Part shown: positions 7,156 to 13,710 of the stretch, piece by piece
Position numbering within the stretch: position 1 is the first letter of the stretch
How the letters are laid out: each line of letters starts with the position of its first letter
Origin: Nonomuraea sp.
Lineage (GTDB): Bacteria; Actinomycetota; Actinomycetes; Streptosporangiales; Streptosporangiaceae
Direction of reading: 5' to 3'
Assembly: GCA_013362835.1 (NCBI GenBank)
Contig: JABFVJ010000242.1
Coordinates: 1 to 17,268, forward strand
DNA length: 17,268 nucleotides
Position numbers and translations under genes: made by a program
The notes under the pieces: generated by a model
Told to the model about the DNA's origin: nothing
The model's database searches: none
The model's input: only the letters and a program-made list of their open reading frames with translations

Positions 7156-7896
7156 ATGGAGATCTTCGTCCTGGCCTTCTTCGCGCTCGGCTATCTCGTG
7201 CTGGGTGGCGCCGACATCGGGGTCGGCATGGCGCTGCCCTATCTCGGCCGGTCGGCGGGTGAGCGGCGTGAGGTGATCGCGGCGATCGCGCCGTTCTTCC
7301 TGGGCAACGAGGTGTGGCTGGTGGCGGCGGGCGGGGTGCTCGCCGGGCTCTTCCCCGAGCTGGAGGGTCATCTGCTGAGCGGCAACTACGCGGTGGTCGT
7401 GGCGCTGCTCGTCTCCTGGGTGGTCAGGGACATGGGTCTGTGGCTGCGCGGGCGGGTGCCCGGGGCGCGGTGGGGGGCGTTCTGGGACGGCGGGATCGTG
7501 GCCGGGAGCTGGGGGCTGGCGCTGAGCTGGGGGCTGCTGCTCGGCGAGGTGCTGCTCGGCATCCGGGGGCCGTTCGTGGTGCTGCCCGCGCTGGTGGTGG
7601 CCGCGCTGTTCGCGGTGCACGGGCTGGCGTTCGCGGCGCTGCGGCTGCGCGGAGGGCTGCGGGAGCGGGCCGGGGTGTTGTCGGGAGGCGCGGGCGAGGC
7701 GCGCACGTACGCGCTGACGGCCTGCGGGCTGATGGCCGTGGGGGTGCTGGCCGGGCTGCGGCTGCCGCTGGCGGCCGGGTCGTCGGGGGCGTTGCTGGCG
7801 CCGGTGATCCTCGTCCTGATCCCGCTGCTGGTGGCCGCGCAGGGGTGGGTGTGGTGGACGTTCCGCCACCGCGTGACGGGCCCGTCCTACCTGTGA
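7156..7896 (+). CDS. cydB: Cytochrome bd-family oxidase subunit II, short and divergent
   Basis: This 246-residue partner of CydA is well below the 330-380 residues usual for CydB. The N-terminal half aligns with the family: LGYLVLGGADIGVGMALPYLGR (11-32), GNEVWLVAAGG (50-60) and a LSGNYAVVVALLVSWVVRD helix (74-92). Key acidic residues of canonical CydB are changed: LDGFDLG reads LGGADIG (first Asp lost, Asp20 kept), WDGN reads FLGN (Leu49 for the Asp58 equivalent), and the usual FE(Y/F)R loop motif after the third helix reads GLWLR. The C-terminal half keeps only a few hydrophobic helices (about 112-135, 139-162, 187-206, 211-229) before a charged end. The frame is intact, so it is a short form rather than a wreck. 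It is co-transcribed with cydA across a 76-base repeat-rich gap. The changed CydB residues match the changed ones in CydA, suggesting a subfamily with altered proton or quinol chemistry. Confidence 0.85.
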   Translation: MEIFVLAFFALGYLVLGGADIGVGMALPYLGRSAGERREVIAAIAPFFLGNEVWLVAAGGVLAGLFPELEGHLLSGNYAVVVALLVSWVVRDMGLWLRGRVPGARWGAFWDGGIVAGSWGLALSWGLLLGEVLLGIRGPFVVLPALVVAALFAVHGLAFAALRLRGGLRERAGVLSGGAGEARTYALTACGLMAVGVLAGLRLPLAAGSSGALLAPVILVLIPLLVAAQGWVWWTFRHRVTGPSYL

Positions 7897-7927
7897 CCCA
7901 CTACCTGTGACCCACTACCTGCGACCC
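7887..7927. repeat. 14-bp tandem repeat at the end of cydB
   Basis: CTACCTGTGACCCA occurs at 7887-7900 and 7901-7914, followed by a third, partial copy with one change (CTACCTGCGACCC, 7915-7927). The first copy contains the cydB stop codon. It is a simple slippage-type duplication in the 3' region. Confidence 0.9.
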
Positions 7928-7972
7928 GCGCCAGGCGGACACCCGGGAGCGCCCACCTGTCCGGGACGAAAA

Positions 7973-8009
7973 GGGCGAAGCTCCACCCGCAAGGAGCGGA
8001 GCTGGGCCC
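7973..8009 (-). terminator. Intrinsic terminator of the - strand nucleotidase operon
   Basis: GGGC (7973-7976) plus AGCTCC (7979-7984) pair with GGAGCT (7998-8003) plus GCCC (8006-8009), with a two-base mismatch between the two stems. Read on the - strand, the hairpin is followed directly by TTTTC (complement of 7968-7972), giving a U-tract. It lies 8 bases past the nucleotidase stop. It may also block + transcripts from cydB, though no T-run exists on that side. Confidence 0.65.
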
Positions 8010-8017
8010 TGGCCGGG

Positions 8018-9769
8018 TTAGAAGAGGGGGGTGCCGTCGCGGGTCAGTTTCCAGTTGGCGGCGGCGAAGTCGGCGGGGTTGATCGTGCCCTTGGCGGTGG
8101 CGTACTCGATCAGCGCCTGGCGGATCTCCACCTGCGCGTTGTACAGCACGGGAGCGGAGGTGACGTGCGGGAAGCCGCCGCCGCCCGACTGGCGGTAGTT
8201 GTTGATCGCGACCACGAACTCCTTGTCGGCCGGGATCGGGGCGCCCTCGAAGGTCAGGTTGGCGATCCGCTGGCCGGCCGGCTTGGCCACGTCGACGTCG
8301 TACGACACGCCCGAGAGCTGGTCGTAGTTGTAGTCCGGGGTGTTGTTCGCGTTCGTCAGCTTGGCCACGTCGACGGGGTCGCCCGGGTTGAGCTGGTTGA
8401 AATACCGCGCCGAGTACTCCAGGTAGTCCTTGATCTGGGCCCCGGTCAGCTTGATGGCCAGCAGCGTGTTGTCGTAGACGTACAGACCGGCCACGTCCCT
8501 GACGCGTACGTCACCGGCGGGGAAGACGGCGGTGCGGCTGAACGGCGCGGCGATGGACAGCACCGGCAGCGTGTTGCCCGGCAGGGCCGCCTTCACGGTC
8601 TCGGTCTGCACCTGCTGGATGTAGTCGAGGATCGGCGTGTCCTTGTACGGCGACTCGGCCGCCGACAGCTCCTCGGCCGACTTGGCGACGACCTTGTTGA
8701 CGTAGCCGACGGTGGTGTCGTGCTGCGGCTTGAGCAGCGCGACGATCTTCGGGTCCTCCTCGACCGTGTTCGTGTTGAGCGTGGTGGAGGACTTCCCGGT
8801 GACGACCCACCTGCCGCGCTGCTTGGTGAGCGTGAAGTCGAGCTGCGACAGGCGCTGGCCCCACTTGCCCGGCTCGGTCAGCAACACCTGCTGCCCGGTG
8901 GCCTTGTTGGTCACGAAGCGCTGGGCGACCTCGTTGTGCGCGTGCCCGAACAGCACCGCGTCGATGCCCGGCACCTGCTCGGCGACCATCGCGGAGGCGT
9001 TCTCGACCGGGAGGTCGGTGCCGTAGGAGGACATGCCGCTGTCGCCCGCGTGCGCGGTCACGACGACCACGTCGGCGCCGAGGCCGCGGATGACCGGCAC
9101 CCACCGCTTGGCCGAGTCGACCAGGTCGGTGAAGCGCAGTTTGCCCTCGACGTTCGCCTTGTCCCAGATGGCCACGCCCGGGTTGGTCAGGCCGAGCACG
9201 CCGACCTTGATCGGCTTCTCCCCCTTGACCTTCATGGTCTTGATCACGAACGGCTTGTACGCCGGCAGGCCGCTCTTGTCGTAGACCGCGTTCGCGCCGA
9301 GCACCGGGGCCTTCATCTGCTTGATCCAGGTGGCCAGCAGCGGCAGACCGTAGTTGAACTCGTGGTTCCCCAGCGTGACGGCGTCGTACCCGATGGCGTT
9401 CATGGCCTTGGCCATGGGGTGGGTCTGCCCGGTCTCGGTGATGGGCTCCACCTTGGCGTAGTAGTACGCGAGGGGCGTGCCCTGGATGGTGTCACCGGAG
9501 TCGAACAGCAGCGTGTGGTCGGCGCCGCGCTCGGCCCTGATCTTGTTGACCAGCGACGAGACCTTGGCCAGGCCGATGCTGTTGCCCTGCTTGTCGGAGT
9601 AGGCGACGTCCTTGAAGTAGTCCCAGTTCAGGGCGTTGCTGTGGATGTCCGACGTCCCCATCACGGTGACGGTGACGCTCTTGCCGCCGCTCGCCTGGGC
9701 GGGGGGCGCCACCAGGGCCAGCGCGGTCAGCGCCAGGACCCCGGTGACGGCGAGCTTCTTGGTCTGCAT
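8018..9769 (-). CDS. Secreted CpdB-like 5'-nucleotidase / 2',3'-cyclic nucleotide phosphodiesterase
   Basis: This 583-residue extracytoplasmic metallophosphatase releases phosphate from nucleotides or cyclic nucleotides, probably for phosphate and nucleoside scavenging. A Sec signal peptide is clear: MQTKK, a hydrophobic core to about residue 21, and likely cleavage after AQA (about residue 26). The calcineurin-like domain has the metal motifs SDIH (40-43), DSGDTIQG (90-97), GNHE (134-137), His240 (VVVTAHAG) and GHAH (275-278). The C-terminal 5'-nucleotidase domain has AAPFSR, a GLYVYDNTL stretch and NNYRQSGGGGFP, which bind the nucleotide. GNHEFNYGL and the YDVDVAKPAGQRI segment favour the CpdB branch. 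No LPxTG or lipobox is seen, so it is probably released or loosely held. ATG 9769 is chosen because a signal peptide starts there; an in-frame TTG at 9793 would add eight residues. It follows the hydrolase stop by 25 bases. Confidence 0.92.
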   Translation of the reverse strand: MQTKKLAVTGVLALTALALVAPPAQASGGKSVTVTVMGTSDIHSNALNWDYFKDVAYSDKQGNSIGLAKVSSLVNKIRAERGADHTLLFDSGDTIQGTPLAYYYAKVEPITETGQTHPMAKAMNAIGYDAVTLGNHEFNYGLPLLATWIKQMKAPVLGANAVYDKSGLPAYKPFVIKTMKVKGEKPIKVGVLGLTNPGVAIWDKANVEGKLRFTDLVDSAKRWVPVIRGLGADVVVVTAHAGDSGMSSYGTDLPVENASAMVAEQVPGIDAVLFGHAHNEVAQRFVTNKATGQQVLLTEPGKWGQRLSQLDFTLTKQRGRWVVTGKSSTTLNTNTVEEDPKIVALLKPQHDTTVGYVNKVVAKSAEELSAAESPYKDTPILDYIQQVQTETVKAALPGNTLPVLSIAAPFSRTAVFPAGDVRVRDVAGLYVYDNTLLAIKLTGAQIKDYLEYSARYFNQLNPGDPVDVAKLTNANNTPDYNYDQLSGVSYDVDVAKPAGQRIANLTFEGAPIPADKEFVVAINNYRQSGGGGFPHVTSAPVLYNAQVEIRQALIEYATAKGTINPADFAAANWKLTRDGTPLF

Positions 9770-9794
9770 GTGCCTGGAGAGTAATCGGGACAAA

Positions 9795-10568
9795 TTACTC
9801 GTTGGTTACGAAATCGCGGATCAAGGCTGTCACCTCGTCGGGGCGTTCGTGCAGGACCACGTGGCCGCTGTCCAGCTCGGCGTACTGGCTGCCGGGCAGC
9901 GCGGCGTGCAGGGCGCGGGCGTGCTCGACCGGGACGAGGTGATCCTGCGCGCAGCCGATGACCAGGGTGGGCGCGGTGATCTTCGGCAGCAGGTCGCGGA
10001 TATCGACCCTGAGGTCCAGCTCGATCTGGCGTACGGTGCCGGGCGGCGCCTCGCCCGCCAGCAGGCCCTTGAGGCCCTCCTCGCCCAGGCCGCCGACGAA
10101 CGCCGGGCTGAACCCGACCAGCGGGCCGTAGGCCGCGAAGCTCTCGGGGTCGGTGGCCGCGAGCCGGGCCCAGGTCCGGAGACCGAGCCGGAGACGCGGA
10201 TCGTCCGCGTGCGTCCATCCGGCGATCAGCACGAGCCGCCTGACCAGCTCGGGACGCCGGGCCGCGAGCCCCGCCGCCACCACGGCCCCCAGCGAGAAGC
10301 CGACCAGGTCGGACGGGCCGCCTTCCGGGAAGGTGGCGGCGACCTGGTCGATCAGCAGGTCGAGGGTGAGGTCGCCGCCAGGGTCGGCGGTCGCGCCGCT
10401 GCCGGCGTAGTCGGGGGTGATCACCGTGCGGAGGTCGGTGAGACGCGGCACGAGGTGGGCGTAGTTGGTGACGGCGTCGCCGCCGGTGCCGTGCACCATC
10501 ACCAGGCCGGGGCCGGCGCCCGCCCGCCGGAAGTGGACGGGACCGCCGTCGTGGCTGACCGAGGGCAT
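9795..10568 (-). CDS. Alpha/beta-fold hydrolase
   Basis: This 257-residue soluble hydrolase, probably an esterase-like enzyme, has an unknown substrate. The oxyanion region HGTGG is at 26-30 and the nucleophile elbow GFSLG puts Ser92 in place. Asp209 (GCAQDHLVP) and His236 (LDSGHVVL) complete the triad, and a helical cap lies at about 120-185. AGGAG at 10575-10579 (complement of CTCCT), 6 bases before ATG 10568, fixes the start; an open frame upstream overlaps the SDR gene in another frame and is a shadow. It lies 41 bases after the SDR and 25 bases before the nucleotidase, all on the same strand, so they likely form one transcript. Small hydrolases of this kind often pair with an SDR and a TetR in catabolic or detoxification loci. 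Confidence 0.92.
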   Translation of the reverse strand: MPSVSHDGGPVHFRRAGAGPGLVMVHGTGGDAVTNYAHLVPRLTDLRTVITPDYAGSGATADPGGDLTLDLLIDQVAATFPEGGPSDLVGFSLGAVVAAGLAARRPELVRRLVLIAGWTHADDPRLRLGLRTWARLAATDPESFAAYGPLVGFSPAFVGGLGEEGLKGLLAGEAPPGTVRQIELDLRVDIRDLLPKITAPTLVIGCAQDHLVPVEHARALHAALPGSQYAELDSGHVVLHERPDEVTALIRDFVTNE

Positions 10569-10609
10569 GACGTGCTCCTGGAAGTGGGGTCGCGGACAGG
10601 GAGCGGCGG

Positions 10610-11332
10610 CTAGAGGTTGCCGCCGCCGGTGGCGTCGATGGTGGTGCCGGTGACGAAGCTCGCCTCGGGTGAGGCGGCGAAGGCGACCACGTTCGCGATC
10701 TCGTCCGTACGGCCGATGCGGTTGAGGGCGTGCCGGCTCGCCGCGTACGCGTGGGCCTGCGGGTCGTTCAGCCAGGCCGCGTTGACGTCGGTGTCGATGA
10801 TGCCCGGCGCCACGTTGTTGACCGTGATGCCCCTCGGCCCGAGCTCCTTGGCCAGCGCCAGGGTGAACACCTGCACCGCGCCCTTGGTCATCGCGTACGC
10901 GATGCCTTCGGGGAAGGCGATGCGGGCCACGCCGGAGGTGATGTTGACGATCCTGCCGCCGTCCGGGATGAGCGGCAGCACCTGCTGGGTGAGGAAGAAC
11001 AGCCCCTTGACGTTGACCGCGAACACCCGGTCGTAGGCCGCCTCCGTCTCCTCGGCAAGGGGCTTGGACATGCCGATGCCCGCGTTGTTGACCAGCACGT
11101 CGAGCACGTCCGTCTCGGCGGCCACCCGTTCCGCGAGGCGGGTCACGTCGCCCGGCACGCCGAGGTCGGCCCGTACGGCGACCGCGTGCTCCCCGATCAG
11201 GCCGACGACCTCGGCGGCGGCGGCCTCGTTCCCGGCGTAGTGGACGATCACCCGGAACCCGTCCTTGGCCAGGCGCAACGCGACAGCCCGCCCGATCCCC
11301 CTGCCGGCACCCGTGACCAGGGCAGTCCTCAT
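10610..11332 (-). CDS. SDR-family NAD(P)-dependent oxidoreductase
   Basis: This 240-residue classical short-chain dehydrogenase/reductase oxidises or reduces an alcohol/ketone with NAD(P). The Rossmann motif TGAGRGIG is at 7-14, NNAG at 82-85, Asn107, Ser133 and the YxxxK pair Tyr146/Lys150. The C-terminal GTTIDATGG motif is also present. It resembles 3-oxoacyl-ACP reductase and glucose 1-dehydrogenase-like enzymes, but the substrate cannot be assigned. The start is ATG 11332 or the adjacent GTG 11335; GGTGA at 11336-11340 is the only ribosome-like site and fits the ATG better. It is divergent from a TetR gene, with two palindromes between them, so it is the probable main target of that repressor. 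It is the first gene of a likely SDR-hydrolase-nucleotidase transcript. Confidence 0.93.
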   Translation of the reverse strand: MRTALVTGAGRGIGRAVALRLAKDGFRVIVHYAGNEAAAAEVVGLIGEHAVAVRADLGVPGDVTRLAERVAAETDVLDVLVNNAGIGMSKPLAEETEAAYDRVFAVNVKGLFFLTQQVLPLIPDGGRIVNITSGVARIAFPEGIAYAMTKGAVQVFTLALAKELGPRGITVNNVAPGIIDTDVNAAWLNDPQAHAYAASRHALNRIGRTDEIANVVAFAASPEASFVTGTTIDATGGGNL

Positions 11333-11343
11333 CACTCACCATC

Positions 11344-11367
11344 TTTCTGTAGCGATCGATACAGAAA
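11344..11367. promoter_or_regulatory. Probable TetR operator 1
   Basis: A 24-base near-perfect palindrome (11 of 12 pairs match, the exception being 11352/11359) is centred at 11355.5. Its half-site reads TTTCTGTA and its core CGATCG. It lies just upstream of the SDR start, over the expected SDR transcription start. Confidence 0.75.
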
Positions 11368-11374
11368 CCATAAC

Positions 11375-11388
11375 ATAGCGATCGCTAT
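11375..11388. promoter_or_regulatory. Probable TetR operator 2
   Basis: ATAGCGATCGCTAT is a perfect 14-base palindrome centred at 11381.5, exactly 26 bp from operator 1. It shares the string TAGCGATCG with operator 1 and abuts the putative -10 box of the tetR gene, so binding here should block its own gene. Confidence 0.78.
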
Positions 11389-11393
11389 AGAAT
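11388..11393 (+). promoter_or_regulatory. Putative -10 box of the tetR gene (leaderless)
   Basis: TAGAAT matches the consensus TANNNT and ends 6 bases before ATG 11400. That places the transcription start at or beside the start codon. No Shine-Dalgarno is present, in line with a leaderless mRNA. No convincing -35 was found. Confidence 0.5.
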
Positions 11394-11399
11394 GAACGC

Positions 11400-11993
11400 A
11401 TGGCACGGCAGCGGGCATTCGACAGGGACGCGGCGCTGGAGAGCGCGCTGCGCGCTTTCTGGCGGCACGGCTACGAGGCGACCTCGATCGCCGAGCTGAC
11501 CGCCGCCATGGGCATCAGGCCCCCCAGCCTGTACGCGGCCTTCGGCGACAAACGACGCCTGTTCGAGGAGGCCGTACACCGCTACCAGGAGACCTACGGC
11601 GCCTTCACCACCAGGGCGCTGACCGAGGAGCCCACCGGCCGGAGGGCGATCGAGCGTGTGCTGCGCGAGTCCGCCGCCGAGTACGCCGGCGCCGACCACC
11701 CGTCCGGGTGCCTGATCATCTCGGCCGCGGTGAACTGCGGGCCCGAGTCCGCCGAGGTGGAGGAGCTGTTGCGCGGCTTCAGGGAGGAGGCCAAGGCGGC
11801 GCTCAGGCGGCGCATCGACGACGACGTACGGGCCGGGCGGCTCGCGCCGGACACCGACGCCGATGCCCTGGCCACCTACTTCGCCGCGGTGATCCAGGGC
11901 ATGTCCACGCAGTCACGCGACGGCGCCTCCCACGCGCGCCTGCTGGCCGTCGCGGAGCTGGCCATGACCGCCTACCCCGCTACTGCGACATGA
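11400..11993 (+). CDS. TetR/AcrR-family transcriptional repressor
   Basis: This 197-residue one-component regulator has an N-terminal helix-turn-helix at about 10-55 (AALESALRAFWRHGYEATSIAEL, then recognition helix region IRPPSLYAAFGDK at 39-51). The C-terminal ligand domain has SGCLIISAAVNCG at 102-114 and an EELLRGFREEAKAALRRRI helix typical of the FRHG/YEATS TetR subgroup near SDR genes. It likely represses itself and the divergent SDR gene through the two CGATCG-centred palindromes. The inducer is unknown, probably a small hydrophobic molecule or a substrate of the SDR. Cys104 and Cys113 are the only cysteines. The gene overlaps the end of the convergent GH13 gene by 14 bases. Confidence 0.93.
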   Translation: MARQRAFDRDAALESALRAFWRHGYEATSIAELTAAMGIRPPSLYAAFGDKRRLFEEAVHRYQETYGAFTTRALTEEPTGRRAIERVLRESAAEYAGADHPSGCLIISAAVNCGPESAEVEELLRGFREEAKAALRRRIDDDVRAGRLAPDTDADALATYFAAVIQGMSTQSRDGASHARLLAVAELAMTAYPATAT

Positions 11994-13644
11994 CGGAGGC
12001 GTCCTCCGGGGGCAGGTCGGGCGGCGACGCGCGGAACCAGCGGCAGCCGTGCGGGTCCAACGGGACCTTCACCGAGCCGTCGTCGGAGACCTTCAGCGTG
12101 CCGTCCACCAGCAGGTCCGTGAGGTAGCAGTGGGCGAGGCCGTCCAGCGCCAGGTCCACGTCCCGCGCCGTGTCGCACAGGTTGTGCACGACCACGACCG
12201 TGGCGCCGTCGGCGTCGCAGCGGTGGGCGAACACCGCGTCCTCGCCGGTCTCCAGCACGGTGTACTCGCCCCAGGCCAGCTCCGGGCACTCGCGGTAACG
12301 CTCGATGAGGAGCTGGAACCAGCGCAGCAGCGAGTCGGTGTCCCGCTTCTGGTCGGCCACGTTCACCCGGTCGGGGGCGAAGGAGCCCTCGGGGACCTCG
12401 CGGACCGTCTCCTCCGCCTGGCTGAAGCCGCCGTCCTCGGACCACTGCATGGGGATGCGGACGGCCATCCGGCCCTCCTCGTCGAGGTTCTCCCCCATGC
12501 CGATCTCCTCGCCGTAGAAGATCACGGGCGTGCCGGGCAGGGAGAACAGCAGGCTGTAGGCCATCTTGACCCGCCGCAGGTCGCCGCCGAGCATCGTCGG
12601 CAGGCGTCTGCGCAGCCCGCGGCCGAAGATCTGCATGTCCTTACGGGGCCCGAACGCCTCGAAGACCTCCTGCCGTTCCTCGTCGGTGAGCTTGTCGAGG
12701 GTCAGCTCGTCGTGGTTGCGGAGGAACATCGCCCACTGGGAGTCCTTGGGGGGACGGGGACGTTCCTGTAAGGCGTTCATCAGGGGACGGGCGTTGTTGC
12801 GGGCCAGGGACAGCCAGGTGTTCTGCATGCTGATGAAGTCGAAGCACATGGTGACCTGGTCGCCGAGTCCTTCGCCGAAGTACCGCAGCAGGTCCTTGTA
12901 GGGGACGTTGACCTCGCCCAGCAGGATCGAGCCGCCCTTGCGCCTGGTCATGAAGGCCCGCAGGTCGGCCAGGAACTCGTGCGGGTTGGCCAGCTTGGGG
13001 TTGACGTTCTCGATGAGGAACGGCACCGCGTCCACGCGGAAGCCCGACAGGCCGAGCTCCATCCAGAAGCCGAGAATGCGGGTGATCTCGTCCCTGACCT
13101 CGGGGTTGCCGACGTTCAGGTCAGGCTGGTGCCGGTAGAAGCTGTGCAGGTAGTACTGGCCGCTGCCCTCGTCGTACTCCCAGATGGAGTCCTCCTTGTC
13201 GGGGAAGACCACCTGCTTGGGGTCGTCGGGCTCGGGGGTGTCGGACCAGACGTACCAGTCGCGCATCGGGGAGTCCTTGCTGCTGCGCGCCTCCTGGAAC
13301 CAGGGATGCTGGTCGGAGGTGTGGTTGACGACCAGGTCGGCGATGACCCGCAGGCCCCGGTCGTTCGCGGTCCGCATGAACTCCACGAAGTCGCCCAGGG
13401 TGCCCAGTCGTGGATCGATGCTGTAGAAGTCCGTGATGTCGTATCCGTCGTCCCGGTTCGGGGTGGGGAAGAACGGCATCAGCCAGAGGCAGGTCACCCC
13501 TAGCCCGGCCAGGTAGTCGATCTGCTGCGTCAACCCGCGGAAGTCGCCCACGCCGTCGTCGTTACCGTCCTTGAACGTCTCCACGTCCAGGCAGTACACG
13601 ACGGCGTTCTTCCACCAGACGTCGGAGGTGTACGTCAGTCGCAT
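11980..13644 (-). CDS. GH13 alpha-amylase-family enzyme, trehalose-synthase-like
   Basis: This 554-residue cytosolic enzyme (no signal peptide) has a complete GH13 barrel. It shows the QxxDYLAGLGVTCLWLMPFF start strand, DLVVNH at 103-108 (region I), GFRVDAVP with nucleophile Asp205, LLGEVN with acid/base Glu244, and LRNHDE with Asp312. The overall text, including FYSIDP, TSDQHPWFQEAR, YVWSD, SFYRHQPDLN, LRNHDELTLD, and LFSLPGTPVIFYGEEIGMG, follows trehalose synthase (TreS), which interconverts maltose and trehalose. It differs from canonical TreS at region III (GEVNVP rather than AEANQWP) and has no maltokinase, GlgE or GlgB beside it. It is best called TreS-like. The start ATG 13644 has only a weak ribosome site. 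The gene lies 66 bases after the LLM oxidoreductase on the same strand, and its stop overlaps the tetR end. Confidence 0.88.
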   Translation of the reverse strand: MRLTYTSDVWWKNAVVYCLDVETFKDGNDDGVGDFRGLTQQIDYLAGLGVTCLWLMPFFPTPNRDDGYDITDFYSIDPRLGTLGDFVEFMRTANDRGLRVIADLVVNHTSDQHPWFQEARSSKDSPMRDWYVWSDTPEPDDPKQVVFPDKEDSIWEYDEGSGQYYLHSFYRHQPDLNVGNPEVRDEITRILGFWMELGLSGFRVDAVPFLIENVNPKLANPHEFLADLRAFMTRRKGGSILLGEVNVPYKDLLRYFGEGLGDQVTMCFDFISMQNTWLSLARNNARPLMNALQERPRPPKDSQWAMFLRNHDELTLDKLTDEERQEVFEAFGPRKDMQIFGRGLRRRLPTMLGGDLRRVKMAYSLLFSLPGTPVIFYGEEIGMGENLDEEGRMAVRIPMQWSEDGGFSQAEETVREVPEGSFAPDRVNVADQKRDTDSLLRWFQLLIERYRECPELAWGEYTVLETGEDAVFAHRCDADGATVVVVHNLCDTARDVDLALDGLAHCYLTDLLVDGTLKVSDDGSVKVPLDPHGCRWFRASPPDLPPEDASVMSQ

Positions 13645-13710
13645 GGCGCCCGTGCTACCCGGATCGCCCGGACAAATGCCCCGAAAGTGGCCACCATCCT
13701 GAAGTCACGG

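Noticed and set aside
5337..7157. 606-residue - strand open frame opposite the response regulator and cydA
   Set aside because: A shadow: His/Arg/Gln-rich text without any domain, opposite two clear genes; typical of GC-rich DNA.
7907..9784. 625-residue + strand open frame opposite the nucleotidase
   Set aside because: A shadow of a gene with a full signal peptide and all metal motifs on the other strand.
9795..11342. Long - strand open frame joining the SDR region to the hydrolase
   Set aside because: Over the SDR it reads another frame and gives low-complexity Arg/Gly/Ala text; the hydrolase has its own AGGAG-ATG start at 10568.
13687..13694. GTGGCCAC palindrome between the LLM and GH13 genes
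   Set aside because: An 8-base self-complementary string is expected by chance in this composition, and no second copy or promoter context was found.
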